NCBI RefSeq assembly: GCF_024713975.1 | Contig: NC_091113.1 | Location: 11,482,501-11,546,500 of the forward strand | Direction: 5' to 3' | From: Paralichthys olivaceus | Lineage: Eukaryota; Chordata; Actinopteri; Pleuronectiformes; Paralichthyidae | Length of the DNA stretch: 64,000 bases | In this document: piece by piece, positions 12,339 to 41,839 of the stretch | How positions within the stretch are numbered: the stretch's first letter is position 1 | Layout of the letters: each line of letters opens with the position of its first letter | The notes under the pieces: model-generated | What the model was told of the DNA's origin: nothing | Database searches by the model: none | What the model saw: the letters and a program-made list of their open reading frames with translations, nothing else | Position numbers and translations under genes: made by a program

Positions 12339-13154
12339 TGCTATTTTTGGTTCCTCATGTTCTCTCCTCTCTCGATGGTCTGCCTCCCTCACTCCGATCG
12401 CACTCCCCCTCCCTGCATCATTTCTGTCACACTATCGCCTCCACTTTTGTATACACCTCAGCATTTAACAACACGCCCCCTCCATTTCTGTTTTTGCACA
12501 GGAAACGACACCGTAGCTGCAACAGCGAGGAGGACCAGCAGCTCAGTTCTCAGGCCAAGAGGTCAGGAGGGGGTCCCAGCCTGCTTGTGTCAGATTTGGA
12601 CTCAGAGGTGAGACCGAAGTCCATTCATCTTTAGACCATTACACAGACATATGTTTCATGTAAGGTGTCCTTTGGGAGAGGAGGAATATGCAAAGGTTAC
12701 ATATTCTCTTTCTTCAAGCATAGAGTCTTTGTATTTTTGGATGAAGCAAGCAACCTGACATCACACATATGAATACGTGCCTCTGCAATCCAAGTGCAAT
12801 GCACCACTGTCAGGAAAAGCACTTAATGTTTTATTTAAGGATTCTCCATCCATTCATGGAACTGCTCCTCAGGGCCCCTCTGTTTTGTGTTTGCAGTCTT
12901 CCAGCAGTGACAGCAGTAACGGGATCAGTAGTCCAGAGAGAGCAATAGTGGTCACTACCAGGCCGTGTATACACAGCCAGAACAACTGCATCGCCCAGCA
13001 CTCCCTCAGCCCAAAGCCTGAAGACTCTGCCAGCTCCATGCAGCATGGTTTCCATGGCAACGGCAGCAGTGTCTCCTACGACTACATCAACAGAGTCCTG
13101 AGGGAGGCGCACTTCAGCAGTCTACAGACCAGAGGGCGTCCAGGCTCGACATGA
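12045..13154 (+). CDS. fam104a: FAM104A / VCP nuclear cofactor (VCF1), complete, 3 coding exons
   Basis: Small, largely disordered protein that binds p97/VCP and promotes its nuclear import in human (family knowledge). Coding exons 12045-12061, 12502-12607 and 12897-13154 give 126 residues. The first coding exon carries only 17 nt (MLTDN plus two bases), split across an AGG codon that starts the basic RKRHR nuclear-localisation-like stretch. A serine-rich block SSSSDSSNGISSPERA follows. The C-terminal helix YINRVLREAHFSSLQTRG is the conserved p97-binding element. The tiny first coding exon explains why no single open frame covers the gene. The human orthologue lies on 17q25.1 beside COG1, which is not in this window. 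Confidence 0.9.
12298..12337 (+). repeat. (TG)20 microsatellite, fam104a intron 1
   Basis: Uninterrupted TG dinucleotide tract of about 40 bp, on the transcribed sense strand and about 165 bp before the exon 2 acceptor. Confidence 0.95.
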
Positions 13155-13564
13155 CCGTGACCTCTGGCCCTTCTCCTGACCATTTGTCCCTCACCCATCG
13201 GTGCAGACGCCACTGGCACTGTGGCTCCTCTTTGAAAGCCTCAAGCGACACACTCGGGTCAGGGGGAAGGGGATGTCGTGTGGGGAGGTTTACAGAATTT
13301 GGGCACAAAGGCTCATCCCCACCTCGCCATGTACCATTTGTTGAAACCATAAGCACATCCGCCTTTCCATGGCCCAGCCACTGTGGTTTTCTGTGCAGTA
13401 TTGATGTGTAAGTGTGTTTGTGTGAGTGCATGTGTGTGCACGCACCCTGTGCACTTTATAAAGAGTTATCATTCTCTTTACATGCGTGCATCGATGTGTG
13501 GACATTTTCATTGGTGCTAATCACAAGAGAAGTGTGATGATGATCCAAAGTGCTTGCAAAACTA

Positions 13565-13570
13565 AATAAA
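13565..13570 (+). terminator. fam104a: Polyadenylation signal AATAAA, fam104a
   Basis: Canonical AATAAA about 410 nt after the stop codon, followed by GT- and T-containing sequence. It is the first such signal downstream of the coding region. Confidence 0.5.
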
Positions 13571-13599
13571 GCTCAGCACTTTACTCAATAACTCATTCT

Positions 13600-15899
13600 G
13601 TTTACTCTCGACAGGGGAGGTCACTCACACGTTTGTGTCTGTGAAGTGGGAGTTGTGATCCCATTCACCAAATAGGTTGATGGAGGCCGACAGATTCACT
13701 CCCAAGGAGCACTATTAAAATGAATCAAGTTTAAAAAATTTTAGGCCTTTTCTGTTTTCTCTAACCAAAGTAATATGGTTAGAGTAAACTGTATTTTGCA
13801 GTTATTTTCCCTATCTAAAAACTTAGGTGTGGCAGGTCAGAAGGTTCAAGTTAATAGAGCAGTGGTTCCTCATGAGGCACATCAACCTCAGATTGAACCC
13901 TGGCTAATTACAGAGCTGAGAGTTGGCACTGCAGGCTATGCTCCACTAGTAAACTCAGCACAGTGCATCTAACAAATCAAGCCCCTGAGAAAAAAGGCTG
14001 TTCAAAGAAATTCAGAACCAGGTTTTACTTCTTTAGCATCTAACACATGTGTATGAGCGTGTCATAAGACTGTCAGCCATACTTGTTTATGGACAGTTTA
14101 ATATGACCAGTACACTGTGTTGCAAATAAAGTAAGAGGTGTGATAATGATTCATATTTTGTGTAATGTTCCAAATCATGACATTGAAATAAAGTGTTATT
14201 GGAAGTGATGTTTGAGGCCATTTACATTTTTGAATTTGCAGCATAGTGAGACTCACTCTTATGTACAAAAAACGGCATGTTTTATTCTTCAACATGTGCA
14301 ACAGCGTGGCTTGCATTCACTGTAACAAAGTGACTAGCAGTAATGGTACAGTAGCTTTCACTTTATGTACCAGGAGGTTTCCATTATGGCATGTCGTTTG
14401 TACTAAACACGTGTCACTGAAATAACCATAGTGAATGCAGTTTACATTTTATTTAGGAGTGACTGTTAAGTTGAAGATATTTTTTCATTATGCTGATTGC
14501 AGATGTTTCACACATTGGTTATTGCACACAGATGTCAGCGAAAAATGTCCACGTTAGTTCTCCTCACCCAGTTTTTTTTCATTAAAGACATGCACTCTAT
14601 TCTCATGGGTATGTTTCAATCAATACAGGGTAGAATTACTTAATAATTTGTAAACTTAACACAAAATACTGATATTTTAGTACCACAGAATATGGAAGAC
14701 GACTCCGCATTGTATTTTCATGAGATCATTAAAAAAAAAATCAACTAGTGCAAATTACAAATCAAGGGATTCTCCCTCAGAAGTTCAGGGGCTGCTGCAG
14801 AGGTGTAAGAGTTGTTACCTAACATAAATCCTGAGATAAAACAGCACTCAGAACCTGTAATTCAAGACAACCATACTTTTCTTGAGAAATTCAACTTAAG
14901 TCCCTCAATGACTACAGCTCAGAGTCCTGGATCTGTCCCTCACCCAATCTGCCGGTTAAAGGAGCAGTGTGGAGGATTCAAAGCAGTCCGTTAGCACAAA
15001 TTGTATAAATGAATATAATAATCATAACCATGTTTTTATTAGCTTAAAAATTAACCAGTCATATCTAATGGAGCAGGTCCTCTTCTGAAGAGTCTGTCAT
15101 GTTGCATCACATTTTTTCTCCAGTAGCCCAGAAGGGTCAAATCAAACACTGGCTCTGAAGGCCAGAAATCTCTGTAAACAGATTCTGCATGTGAAGATAG
15201 AGCTGGAAGCCTTCTGGTTTGCATTTCAAGATCATCACGTTTGAGGAGCCTTCTGTTGCCTGCAGGTAAACTGTTAATGTGAAAAGCAATAGACACAGAA
15301 TACATTAACTGAAATGCATCAGCTATCTGCTTTTAAGTTTATCTGGATTCATATGCAGATATCTGTTAACAGAGATGAGCCAAATTGTTGTCTGGACCTT
15401 AAGCAGTTACTAAAACTGTCACTGCTTGTGTTTTTGGTGGAGAAGCATTCGACTTGTGTGACATTAGAAACTAGTCGAACTGTAAACAGTGTCAGGTGAA
15501 AGAATGACAGAGTCTTGGCCCTAAAAATCAATTCTGTCTACACCAGAGCCCCAAAGCATTGGCCGCTTTCCCCAGAGGTTAATTCATCACCCGATGGGAG
15601 CCAATGGGATGTGAGGATGATTGGCGACTGCCGATCGAACACCGTCGAGTGGGAAATGAGGTAAAAATCATGTAGTGTGAACTTGGCATTAATTCCACAC
15701 ACTGGTCTTTTAAGTACAGCTTCAATAGAGCCACTACTCACATACGAATAGACAACTTGAACATAATATGAATCTGCTCTCTATACAGTATAACCTTGCA
15801 GATCTGACCTTGTTTATAATTAAATAGATTTCCTAAAATGATATAGATATGTGATGACATCATTGGTTTAGGTAGAACAGTTCCAGCAGCAGTTGTTGG
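13600..15899. other. Spacer between convergent fam104a and tepsin
   Basis: Non-coding AT-rich sequence separating two 3' ends. No coding exon is recognisable. It contains an interspersed-repeat copy at 14957-15180. Confidence 0.5.
14957..15180. repeat. Teleost interspersed repeat copy
   Basis: TTAAAGGAGCAGTGTGGAGG at the left, then GGAGCAGGTCCTCTTC, GTCATGTTGCATCACATTT and CCAGTAGCCCAGAAGG to the right, match a repeat seen repeatedly in percomorph genomes ('hundreds of bp ending near a tagcccagaa block'). Family name not recalled. Confidence 0.5.
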
Positions 15900-18041
15900 T
15901 CAAAATTTGAGAAATGAGAAGGCAGATACTGGCTGGCTGCTATCAGATGCAGCCGAGTTGCAAAATGAAGAAGAACTCTCGTTGTTTTTACTGGTGACAG
16001 GGGGAGTTGAACGTTCTGCATCGTCAGACTTGTGCTCAGCTGTATCCTCCTTTAAGTCATCATCCTTTCTGTCCGTGTCAGTCTGGTACGTTTCTCTTTC
16101 CCTCTCGCACAGCGGCCTCCCCCTGGTCACCAGCTCCATACCACTAAACAGAGACACTCTGCTTAGACAGGGCTGGTGCCTGCTCTGCAGATCAGAGAGA
16201 GGAGAGGAACCTCCGTCTCTGATAAGCTCTGGATCTTCGACGTCGATCTGAACGTCAGCAGTCCTGAAGGGCTCTGGCTGAATGGAAGAAAGTTTCACCT
16301 CATCACCGTCATTCATCAGGTCTGCTGAGTCTTTCTGTGCCAAAGCAAGACTAGAAGGGGAAGATGCGCGATCTGGTAGCTGAGTGACATCTATGGGTGT
16401 GATGTCAGGCTGATGATGGTTGAGGTTGCTGCTGTCAGCAGAGCAAGATGGGAGTAAAGGGTCTGAGTATGAAGATGTGTGAGGCTGAGTAGTTGTAGCC
16501 TGGTGGCTGCTGTTTGCTGTATCCTGCTTGGGAGCGTTCAAAGATCCACCAGTCAGAGCTTCAAACTGTCGCAAAATCTGTTCGGAGAGAAGAGACTGGA
16601 TCTACTCATCTGGTTCTGTCATTCACCATATTCAACACATTGTTGTTTTCTTTGTCAGTCTCCCTTACCTTGGTGGCTTTGTTTGCCACAGGTCCTGGGG
16701 GCCCCTCACTCAGCTGGCGAAGCCTCCTTTGTGTGGCTCCAAACATTTGCTCCAGGGAGAGAAGGTCAGAGGTCATGAGGCATGCGACAGCACACAGCGC
16801 CCTCTGCCAGATTGGAGGAAAACGTGAATGTTAGGACTGCACAATATCATAAAGAAAACCTGGATTATCAGTGAAGCCTTTTCATTGTTACCATCTTAAT
16901 GGTGTTTGAGGGATCTTGAAGTTTGCTTGAGAGCAACTCCATCACAACCTCACAGTTAAGAATGGAGCATCTGAAAGATTAGATACAAAGACAAATATTA
17001 TATCCCTTATTTAAAGAGCAAAGATAATAGGCAATTACCATATTATATAAACAGTGAATCAGCCACAACAGCTGTATTCTCAGGCTGATACTATGTGTAC
17101 TAACTCTTTGATGAAGTGTTGGTTCTCCTCTCTGGACAGGAACACTCTGGATCCTTCAGTCAGTCTGCTGATAAGTGCCATCTCCTGGCCACAGTCCCCC
17201 AACTGCAACGCTTCAACCCTGGAAATCAGACTTCAGTCAGTCAGTGTTTGAAAGGAGAAATAAAAATAAACCTTGAAAAAGTAGAAAATCTGTGCATCAT
17301 CTCAGACTAACATTGCACAGAAAAATTACTTATGTAAGTTGTTAAAGTCCCAGTACTAGTAGAACTACAGTAAAACTATATGGACACAAATGGCAGAGAA
17401 ACCGGTGTCTCCTCACACAGCTCTGACGGGCTGACACTGCCACTCACCGTTCCGATAGGTCCCCACTGCTCTCTCTACTGGCCCCCGATTGGCTTCCAGT
17501 CCCCGCTGACTTGCTGCCCACTGAGGCCCTGCTGTTGGCTGGGATGTCCTGAGAGGAGTTGTGAGAGGAGCTGTTGCCGCTGTCGGTCTCTTCCCAGCCG
17601 CCTCCTACCTGCCCCGGGCAGCGCTGGGTCACCGCTGTGGTGAAGAGACAAGATATTCGAGGGGAGAACATTTATGGATTTAAACTGGAGTCTCGATGCC
17701 ACACCTTGAGCTTGTCAGTGACTCATATACTGCACCTGTGACATAAGGTAATAGTTTGAGATTGAAGCCTGTAGTCTGTGTTTTCCATCTCACTGTTAAT
17801 GTCTGACCTTTTGGTTTGCGAGCAGGCAGGTTATAGGCACATGCAGGCACCGCAACCTCTATGGGTGCAGACGGCGCCACTACGGCCCTGTAGTGGTTGT
17901 CTTGGAGACGGATGCCCTGGTGTTCAGTCGGTGGAAGGACAGCACTGGCCACTACCTCTGCAGCTTTCTGGATCTTATCCAATAGTGAATCACTCCCTGT
18001 TGGGAGGCACAGGCACAGGTACAGACATAAACTTGATTTTA

Positions 18042-18131
<90 letters not shown>

Positions 18132-20274
18132 GGGCGGATTGCTCACCTATCCCCTGCTTCCCTGGACTGTAACCAAAGCCCTGCATTCCTGACCTGTGGT
18201 CAGAGCCCATACCTGAAAAAAAGACACAAAACATCTATTGTACCTTTGCTTTCAGCTCACAAAATTCAATGACTGAGTTCTGTATTATACATGTTTACAT
18301 ATATTGGCACTCATGTAACCTTTTAAGGCAAAAATGTAATGGTTCACTGACTTGGAATAAGGAGAATGATGCTGCTTTCATTGCAGTAGAGGATCATGGG
18401 TATCATTGGTGGTATTTTAGTTTTGTGAGTGGGACAACACACTCAAAAAAATGAAAGATTTTTTAAAAAATTTGAAAGATACATACTGCTGCTTTAAAGG
18501 AACACCAGTGCATTCATATTTAATATGTAGATTTCCTACTGGCTTTGGATTCAATAAAAGGACTTGTGTATAATTACCAATTATCAATAAGTTATTATTT
18601 TTAATGCTCACCCATCGTTGTGGGCACTAGGTTGAGTGGAGAGATGCCGCTCTTGGTGGACATTGTATCTGTAAAAAGCAACCTGGCCACTTCCTACAAA
18701 CAAACAAAGACAAAAAACTGAGCGAGTTTGTAACTTTCACAGATATGTAATGATCATGATGAAGAAATACAACTCATGTCTCACCTGTGCTGTATTCCTC
18801 ACTTTCTGGTACAATGCTGTGCCATGAATGGGATCAGGTGGGCCACTATAAACTTGGAGAGCAAAAAAGGTCGAGTAGCAAACAGTGAATATTCAAGTAG
18901 CAGATCAGCCACAGAATACTGAGAGTTAAATGGAGGTAAAAGCAATAATAACCTGACGCTTGCTGGATGAAGGTGGAATTCCTTCGAAGTTCTACGAGGA
19001 AATGGTTTGAACCATGGCTACAGAGATGGACAAAGATCTTCAGCACCTAAAAAAAAGAAGGAAGAATTGAATTTTGAGTTACTTAAGCATTTATTTGATT
19101 TAAAGTCTCACTGTCCAGGCAGAAATGTAAAAATACACAGGGCTCACCTTTAATTTAACGTGACAGGACTCAGCTTGCAGCCTCTCCAGAAGGTACTCCA
19201 ACAAACACTGACCACAACCTGAAGATTCATGGGAGATTTCTAATTTGGTGGTTAAGGATATCACTATGGAGTAATCAATACGCCTGATCTGGGTAATGGA
19301 TAATTATCCATTAATGGAATATCTATTCACCAATTATCTAAACCGCTTATCCTTTAACTTTGGGTGACAGGCGGGGTACACTGATCAACAACCATTGACA
19401 TTCGGGCGGGTATCACAGCACCAACATAGAGAGACAATCAACCAACCACACATTTACATCTACAATCATTATAGAGTCTCCACAGTATTTGGACTGAGGG
19501 AGGAAGCTGGAGGAAAACCAGGAGAAAATGCAAACTCTGCACAGAAAGACCCTGACTAAAACTGGATTCAAACTGGGAACTTTCTTGCTGTTGACCCTGA
19601 TCTCTATTTGAGAGCTCCACACAAAAAGGGAGACGTGCCACTGAGGTGAAAAGATATTGTCAACCCTTAAACTATAAAGCTCACAGTACTACCATTTAAT
19701 GTATTAATTATTATATTATCTGTATATATTGTATATATACACAATAGAAACAGCCACAGGATACTTCCAATCTCCTGGAACAAGTAGCCAGGACAGGGGG
19801 TTTCATCATCTGCTGTAGCCTTCATCAGGGTGGGCACCTGAAGAAGGGAGTCAGAAGAGATCATCAACAAATGGTCGACGAGTGTCTGGATCACACAAAT
19901 CCATCCACAAATCCTGAGTGCAATGTTGTCATGTCGCTCTCGTGTCTCAAGAAGCCATTCATCAGTTCATTTAATTAACGGTGAAACCGATTGTGACGTG
20001 GATAGGTATGGTTTTCAATCAAAACTTTATCCAAACACTCCGGCGTGTCAAGAGAAACGTAACAAGATATGACTAGATGTGTCTTCATGTTATTAGCTTA
20101 GCAGGCTAATAGCAAGCTGAAGGTAGCAGAAGTTAGCCGGTTGGAACAGACAGGTGGACGCTACGTGGAGCTCGAGCCGCTCCGGTCAGCTGTCGCTCGG
20201 CTGCTCTCGCTGCTCGGGCTGTGTCCAGTACTCACTTTCTGGAGGAAAGCGAACCGCTCCATGAATGTTGCCAT
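15900..20274 (-). CDS. tepsin: Tepsin, AP-4 complex accessory ENTH/VHS-like protein, complete, 13 exons
   Basis: Coat accessory protein of AP-4 vesicles at the trans-Golgi network. Minus-strand exons 20274-20236, 19837-19765, 19239-19148, 19046-18958, 18845-18785, 18693-18612, 18212-18147, 17996-17808, 17634-17448, 17218-17105, 16970-16892, 16803-16669 and 16577-15900 give 627 residues (human 525). The N-terminal ENTH domain shows DDETPCPGYLFQEIGK and VLKIFVHLCSHGSNHFL. The second, VHS-like helical domain spans about residues 293-413. Two AP-4 hooks are visible: LFSGMELV (residues 545-552, beta4 ear) and SAFSFLKF at the C-terminus (epsilon ear). The exon 4 donor is ambiguous: GC|GTCAGG keeps frame into exon 5, whereas the adjacent G|GTTATT does not. 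The extra length is mostly the serine-rich linker in the last exon. Confidence 0.94.
18044..18131. repeat. (TG)~43 microsatellite in tepsin intron 7
   Basis: Uninterrupted TG tract. Tepsin is on the minus strand, so its pre-mRNA carries a (CA)n tract beginning about 15 nt downstream of the exon 7 donor at 18147/18146. Confidence 0.95.
19300..19600 (+). repeat. Degraded teleost interspersed repeat, longer copy
   Basis: ATCTAAACCGCTTATCCTTT, GGTGACAGGCGGGGTACACT, GAGTCTCCACAGTATTTGGA, CTGAGGGAGGAAGCTGGAGG and AAAATGCAAACTCTGCACAG are successive blocks of a very common fish repeat. A shorter fragment of the same family is at 10405-10510. It lies in tepsin intron 2. Confidence 0.8.
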
Positions 20275-20722
20275 GATTTCGCAGTCCGAGCTGCGGGTTC
20301 CTCATCTTCCTCTCAGGGCGGAGCGGGGAGAGGCGGGGTTCGAGGTGACAGCTAGCCAATCACGGAAGAGCAAGAAACAATCCTAAAAGCGTATTGGCTC
20401 TCGGGTGCTGGCGTTCGGTGACGCCCAACGTTGGGTAAAGGCGAATCAGCTTTAGGGAAGCTGGAGAGGACATTTTGAGTGACAGGGAGATAAGCGAATC
20501 ACACTGACGGATGCTCCGCTGGGACGTTTCCTTGATGACAGGGTCAACAACATGGCGCTGCCCATGGTTTAATGTGTGGATCTGTTCGCTGACATGAATT
20601 TCTCCAGTTTGCCGTTTAATGTGAGAAGCAGTGACGCAGCGCGGGTGTCGGAATCATCGTCTCCTCTCTGTCGAACTCTTCATTTGACTTCAAACACGTA
20701 AAGGACGTCAGTGAACGGCGCC
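20275..20722. promoter_or_regulatory. Bidirectional promoter, tepsin (-) / ndufaf8 (+)
   Basis: Only 448 bp separate the two start codons, and the interval is CpG-rich. TTAGC/GCTAA motifs recur nearby (20094-20135). A YY1-like AACATGGCGCTG lies at 20548. TEPSIN and NDUFAF8 are also head to head in human, so the shared promoter looks ancient. Confidence 0.75.
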
Positions 20723-21815
20723 ATGTCCGGGTCAAACGTGTGGAGTCGCAGCAGAGAGAAGCTGCGAGTTTTCCCTGAACTGCTCGCTCAGTGTTCAGCA
20801 GAGGTGAGAACCGACAACATCCACAGATAGAAGGAAAGAGGTGGACAACAATGGCAAGAGAATAAAATCAATTAAAGATACAGAGGATGTGTACGTAAAC
20901 ACATATCACTACAGACAGAAATATTATTTGGAGAGATAAAGTGCAGGGGCAAAGGATGATTGCACGAGGATGTATACTATATTTATGCATTTTTAGTAAG
21001 GATATATTGGAATAAATGTTTACTTAAATCAATCAATCAAATTTTATTTTTATAGCCCATATTCACAAATCACAATTTGTCTCTTAGGGCTTAACAAGGT
21101 GCAACAACCTCTGTTCTTAACCCTCAACAAGAAAAAAACTACCGAAAAAACTTTTATCAGGGGAAAAAATGTTCTATCTATCTTGATCTGTCATAAATCA
21201 CTTGATTATTTGATTTCTTTAAATCTAAAATGTAATCAGTATATTTTTGCACCAGGTTAATAGCTTCAGTCATTACTCAATACAGGATTGCACAAAAAGT
21301 GATAGATCAAGAAGACAAACATGCATTCAGTACACACACAAGATGTACTATAGAATGGCTGTTGGAATACTATATACCTCCACCAAGGTCCCAACAGTCC
21401 CCTTTAATTTAATCAAACTGCATCACATTTCACAGTCTTATAAATGTCAGTTGCCTTAATGCACCAGATTTGAATGAAGTATTCCCTTTTCAACCAAAAT
21501 CTCACCATGTTGAAGAAAATGAAAGTAATAAAATATTGGATCTGCCCTTTGATCCGAACTGTTTTCCTCTGTCTAATGTCACCGTCTGTGTTATTCAGGC
21601 AGCAGCATATGGGAAGTGTGTGGCAGCTACCACAACAGGCAGTAAGGAGTTGAAAAAGGACCTTTGTGCCAAGGAATTTGAAGCACTGAAGACCTGCTTC
21701 ACAAATGCAGTAAGTGGACAGTCATCCTCCCTCTGGTCTTTTGCAGATGGGATTTTTGGACATTGTTTAAAAATCATTATTTTTTGTATTACAGGCCAAG
21801 AAAAGAGCCAAATAA
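20723..21815 (+). CDS. ndufaf8: NDUFAF8, mitochondrial complex I assembly factor (twin CX9C), complete
   Basis: Small intermembrane-space/matrix-associated protein that stabilises NDUFAF5 during complex I assembly (family knowledge). Exons 20723-20803, 21599-21709 and 21795-21815 give 70 residues (human 74), all introns phase 0. The twin CX9C motif is intact: C24/C34 and C50/C60. Conserved stretches are RVFPELLAQC, AAAYGKCV, LCAKEFEALKTCF and the basic end AAKKRAK. The last coding exon is only 21 nt. Intron 1 carries a SINE-like repeat at 21027-21165. Confidence 0.95.
21027..21165 (+). repeat. SINE-like teleost repeat in ndufaf8 intron 1
   Basis: AATCAATCAATCAAATTTTA, TAGCCCATATTCACAAATCA, GGGCTTAACAAGGTGCAACA and TTAACCCTCAACAAG are consecutive blocks of a short repeat found many times in percomorph genomes. 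Truncated and diverged here. Family name not assigned. Confidence 0.75.
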
Positions 21816-22103
21816 ATGGAAACCGTCCTCCTTATGTTGGAGGAATGAATGCAGCGGAGCAGCCACAGAAATCAACAGTTCAGTGCAGGAGACATAAAGT
21901 GCTGAGTGGCTTGTGAGGCTGATAGTGACAGAACATTGCTGCTTCTTGATGCTGAGAAGCAACTGACTGTATCACGGCTTGACAAAGGACACTGTTAATG
22001 TAGACACTCTACATCACTGCCACCCATCAATTATGTATTTTTCAGCAGCGTATCTTTGCCTACAATAGGTACGATTGATTTAACTATGTACCATAGAGAT
22101 GTG

Positions 22104-22109
22104 AATAAA
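22104..22109 (+). terminator. ndufaf8: Polyadenylation signal AATAAA, ndufaf8
   Basis: Canonical AATAAA 289 nt after the ndufaf8 stop. The convergent slc38a10 signal is about 350 bp further on, so the two 3' UTRs need not overlap. Confidence 0.6.
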
Positions 22110-22459
22110 CTAGAATTATTGCCCTGTGGTTGTATTCCTCTGCCAACCAGTGCAGTTTCAGTCTACATACTGTACATTGACCATAGAAATCTAATTCGTT
22201 AATCTTTTGAGTCCAAGTGACAACTGGTCAAAATTTGAAGAAATTCCTCAGACTTGAGAAATCATGTTCAAGACACCAAAAATATATATTTTAATCCACC
22301 TTTATCCACCCCAGTTCATCCTTGGGTCCAAGTGAAAGCTTCATGACAGAACACATCATGCCTTCAGCCACTGGGTGTCGCTGTTGCGGGGGGTCAGGAA
22401 ACTGCTTCCATCTGTCTATATTATGAACAAACACCCACAACCTCCATTGTATTTTAACC

Positions 22460-23400
22460 TTTATTCATTCATATCACCAAAATGTATAGAAATACAATGC
22501 ACATAGAAAAATATTCAGAAAACAAAATAGCCTCTTGTACAAAGCAAAGGTGATGAGTGTTGAAGTGCTGAGTGATGGAGTCTTCAGAAAAATTGAAATA
22601 TAAGAAACACTAACAAAAACAGTCCATGTTTCCTTACACCCTCCTGAACACAACCTACAAATAGTTTTATATTGAAATAAATGTACTGTACCATTTACAG
22701 TAAGAGGGGTCATGGAAAAGAAGACCACAAATATGAAGATACACCATCACTACTGCAGCATGTGGATAGGAAGGCACTAATAAATTTTAAAAAATGAGGA
22801 GACGGGGGAACATGGGAACTAATGATCCAGGTAGTCTAAATCAAGCTGCTTTATAGTAAGTTTATCAAAGAGTAAGGCTTCTCTGTTCAGCTCCATCATT
22901 GAGTTGAATGTGAAACAAGGACGTGAATCCACATTACATCCAATATGAAGGTTCAGAGACATAGAGATTTACAATATTTACATCTCAGAGTAACACACAA
23001 CATGACCAGAACCTTTAGAAAAAGTCAACACAAACATACATTGTAGAGAAATGAAGTGAATAAAAAATAACAATTTTAAATGATTTGCATTCAAACAATA
23101 GATTTGCCTTGTCGAAACACTCCACATAATGGTATTTGCATAGTTTTATATACATTTTTCAACAAAGAATCTCCCACAAATCCCTGCCACAAGACAAAAA
23201 TAAGTTAATATTTACATACACTTTGCTTTAATAAAGACGTATTCAAGAGCATTTCAAGAAAGACAAACTCTTTGTCCAAGAAGAGACAGAGAGAACATAA
23301 GGCATCGGTTGTCATGGTCCACTGTGTGAGGAGGTCCTGCAGGTATAACAACATGTGAACTCACTGTCTGACCACTAAATGAGAATCTGTGCGTCTGATG
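22460..23400 (-). other. slc38a10: Probable slc38a10 3' UTR with AATAAA at 22465-22460
   Basis: Non-coding, AT-rich sequence directly downstream of the slc38a10 stop. The minus strand carries AATAAA at 22465-22460, giving a 3' UTR of roughly 940 nt. Other weaker A-rich signals exist, so the end is provisional. Confidence 0.5.
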
Positions 23401-41178
<17,778 letters not shown>

Positions 41179-41830
41179 TGTCCACCTCTTCGTCACTGAC
41201 CCTCTCTCGGTAAGAACAACTCGAAACAGTCCAGCAAACCCAGCAGCACACGGGGGTTAAGTGTCGCCGTCTAATCTCTGGCGGGCTGGGACTAAATCCC
41301 GGGTGTGTTTTCTCTGACTCGACCAATGACGTGGCGCTCTGAGGGGAAAAAGACACAGACATCACACATTGACTCACTTTCAGCTTTTCTTCGTTAAGTA
41401 GCACAAGCACAAACAAAACCTCAACACAAAACGAACAAACACGAGAATCGCCAGACTGTGAACACGGTAACATTTAGCTAGCGGGCTAACTTTAAGCGTT
41501 TGTAGTTTCTAACTAACTCACCTCTCTCTGACAACTCTGCGCCGCCCGCCTCCGAGTCTGATTTCACGTAATCATCGATGCTTCCTTCATATTAAACGGT
41601 TATTTATCTCCGGAATGCTCCGTCTTGTTTAGTGTAGTTAAACCACAGGTTGAAGGAAACTCTGCGAGACGATGATAACAAATCCAACCTGGCTGTTTTT
41701 CTCAACGCGTATCCAGGAAGTAAGGGTTGTAGTCGAGGAGGAGACAGAAGACGAACCCGCCTGTCGAGTAATACTGCTGAAATACTTTGGCGCCCGCTAG
41801 TGGTCACAGAGTTTTACTGCTGTTGGATAA
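41179..41830 (-). promoter_or_regulatory. slc38a10: slc38a10 promoter and 5' UTR region
   Basis: CpG-enriched sequence immediately upstream of the slc38a10 start. It contains TTTAGCTAGCGGGCTAAC at about 41473-41490, the TTAGC-type motif also seen at the other promoters here, and a CTCF-like CCACTAGCGGGCGCC on the minus strand at 41803-41789. The transcription start is not defined. Confidence 0.55.
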
Positions 41831-41839
41831 ACCTCTAGG

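Noticed and set aside
13770..13975. Frame of 65 residues with a GTTCAAG stretch, considered as a small gene or tRNA remnant
   Set aside because: No homology and no structural support.
15907..16251. Plus-strand frame of 114 residues
   Set aside because: Antisense to the last tepsin exon, whose conserved LFSGMELV and C-terminal motif fix the coding strand.
16797..16812. CTCF-like CTGGCAGAGGGCGC on the minus strand
   Set aside because: Two mismatches in the core, and the sequence is explained by the tepsin exon 12 acceptor and coding sequence.
41604..41838. Short frames on both strands upstream of slc38a10
   Set aside because: Fall in the promoter/5' UTR region; no conserved peptide.
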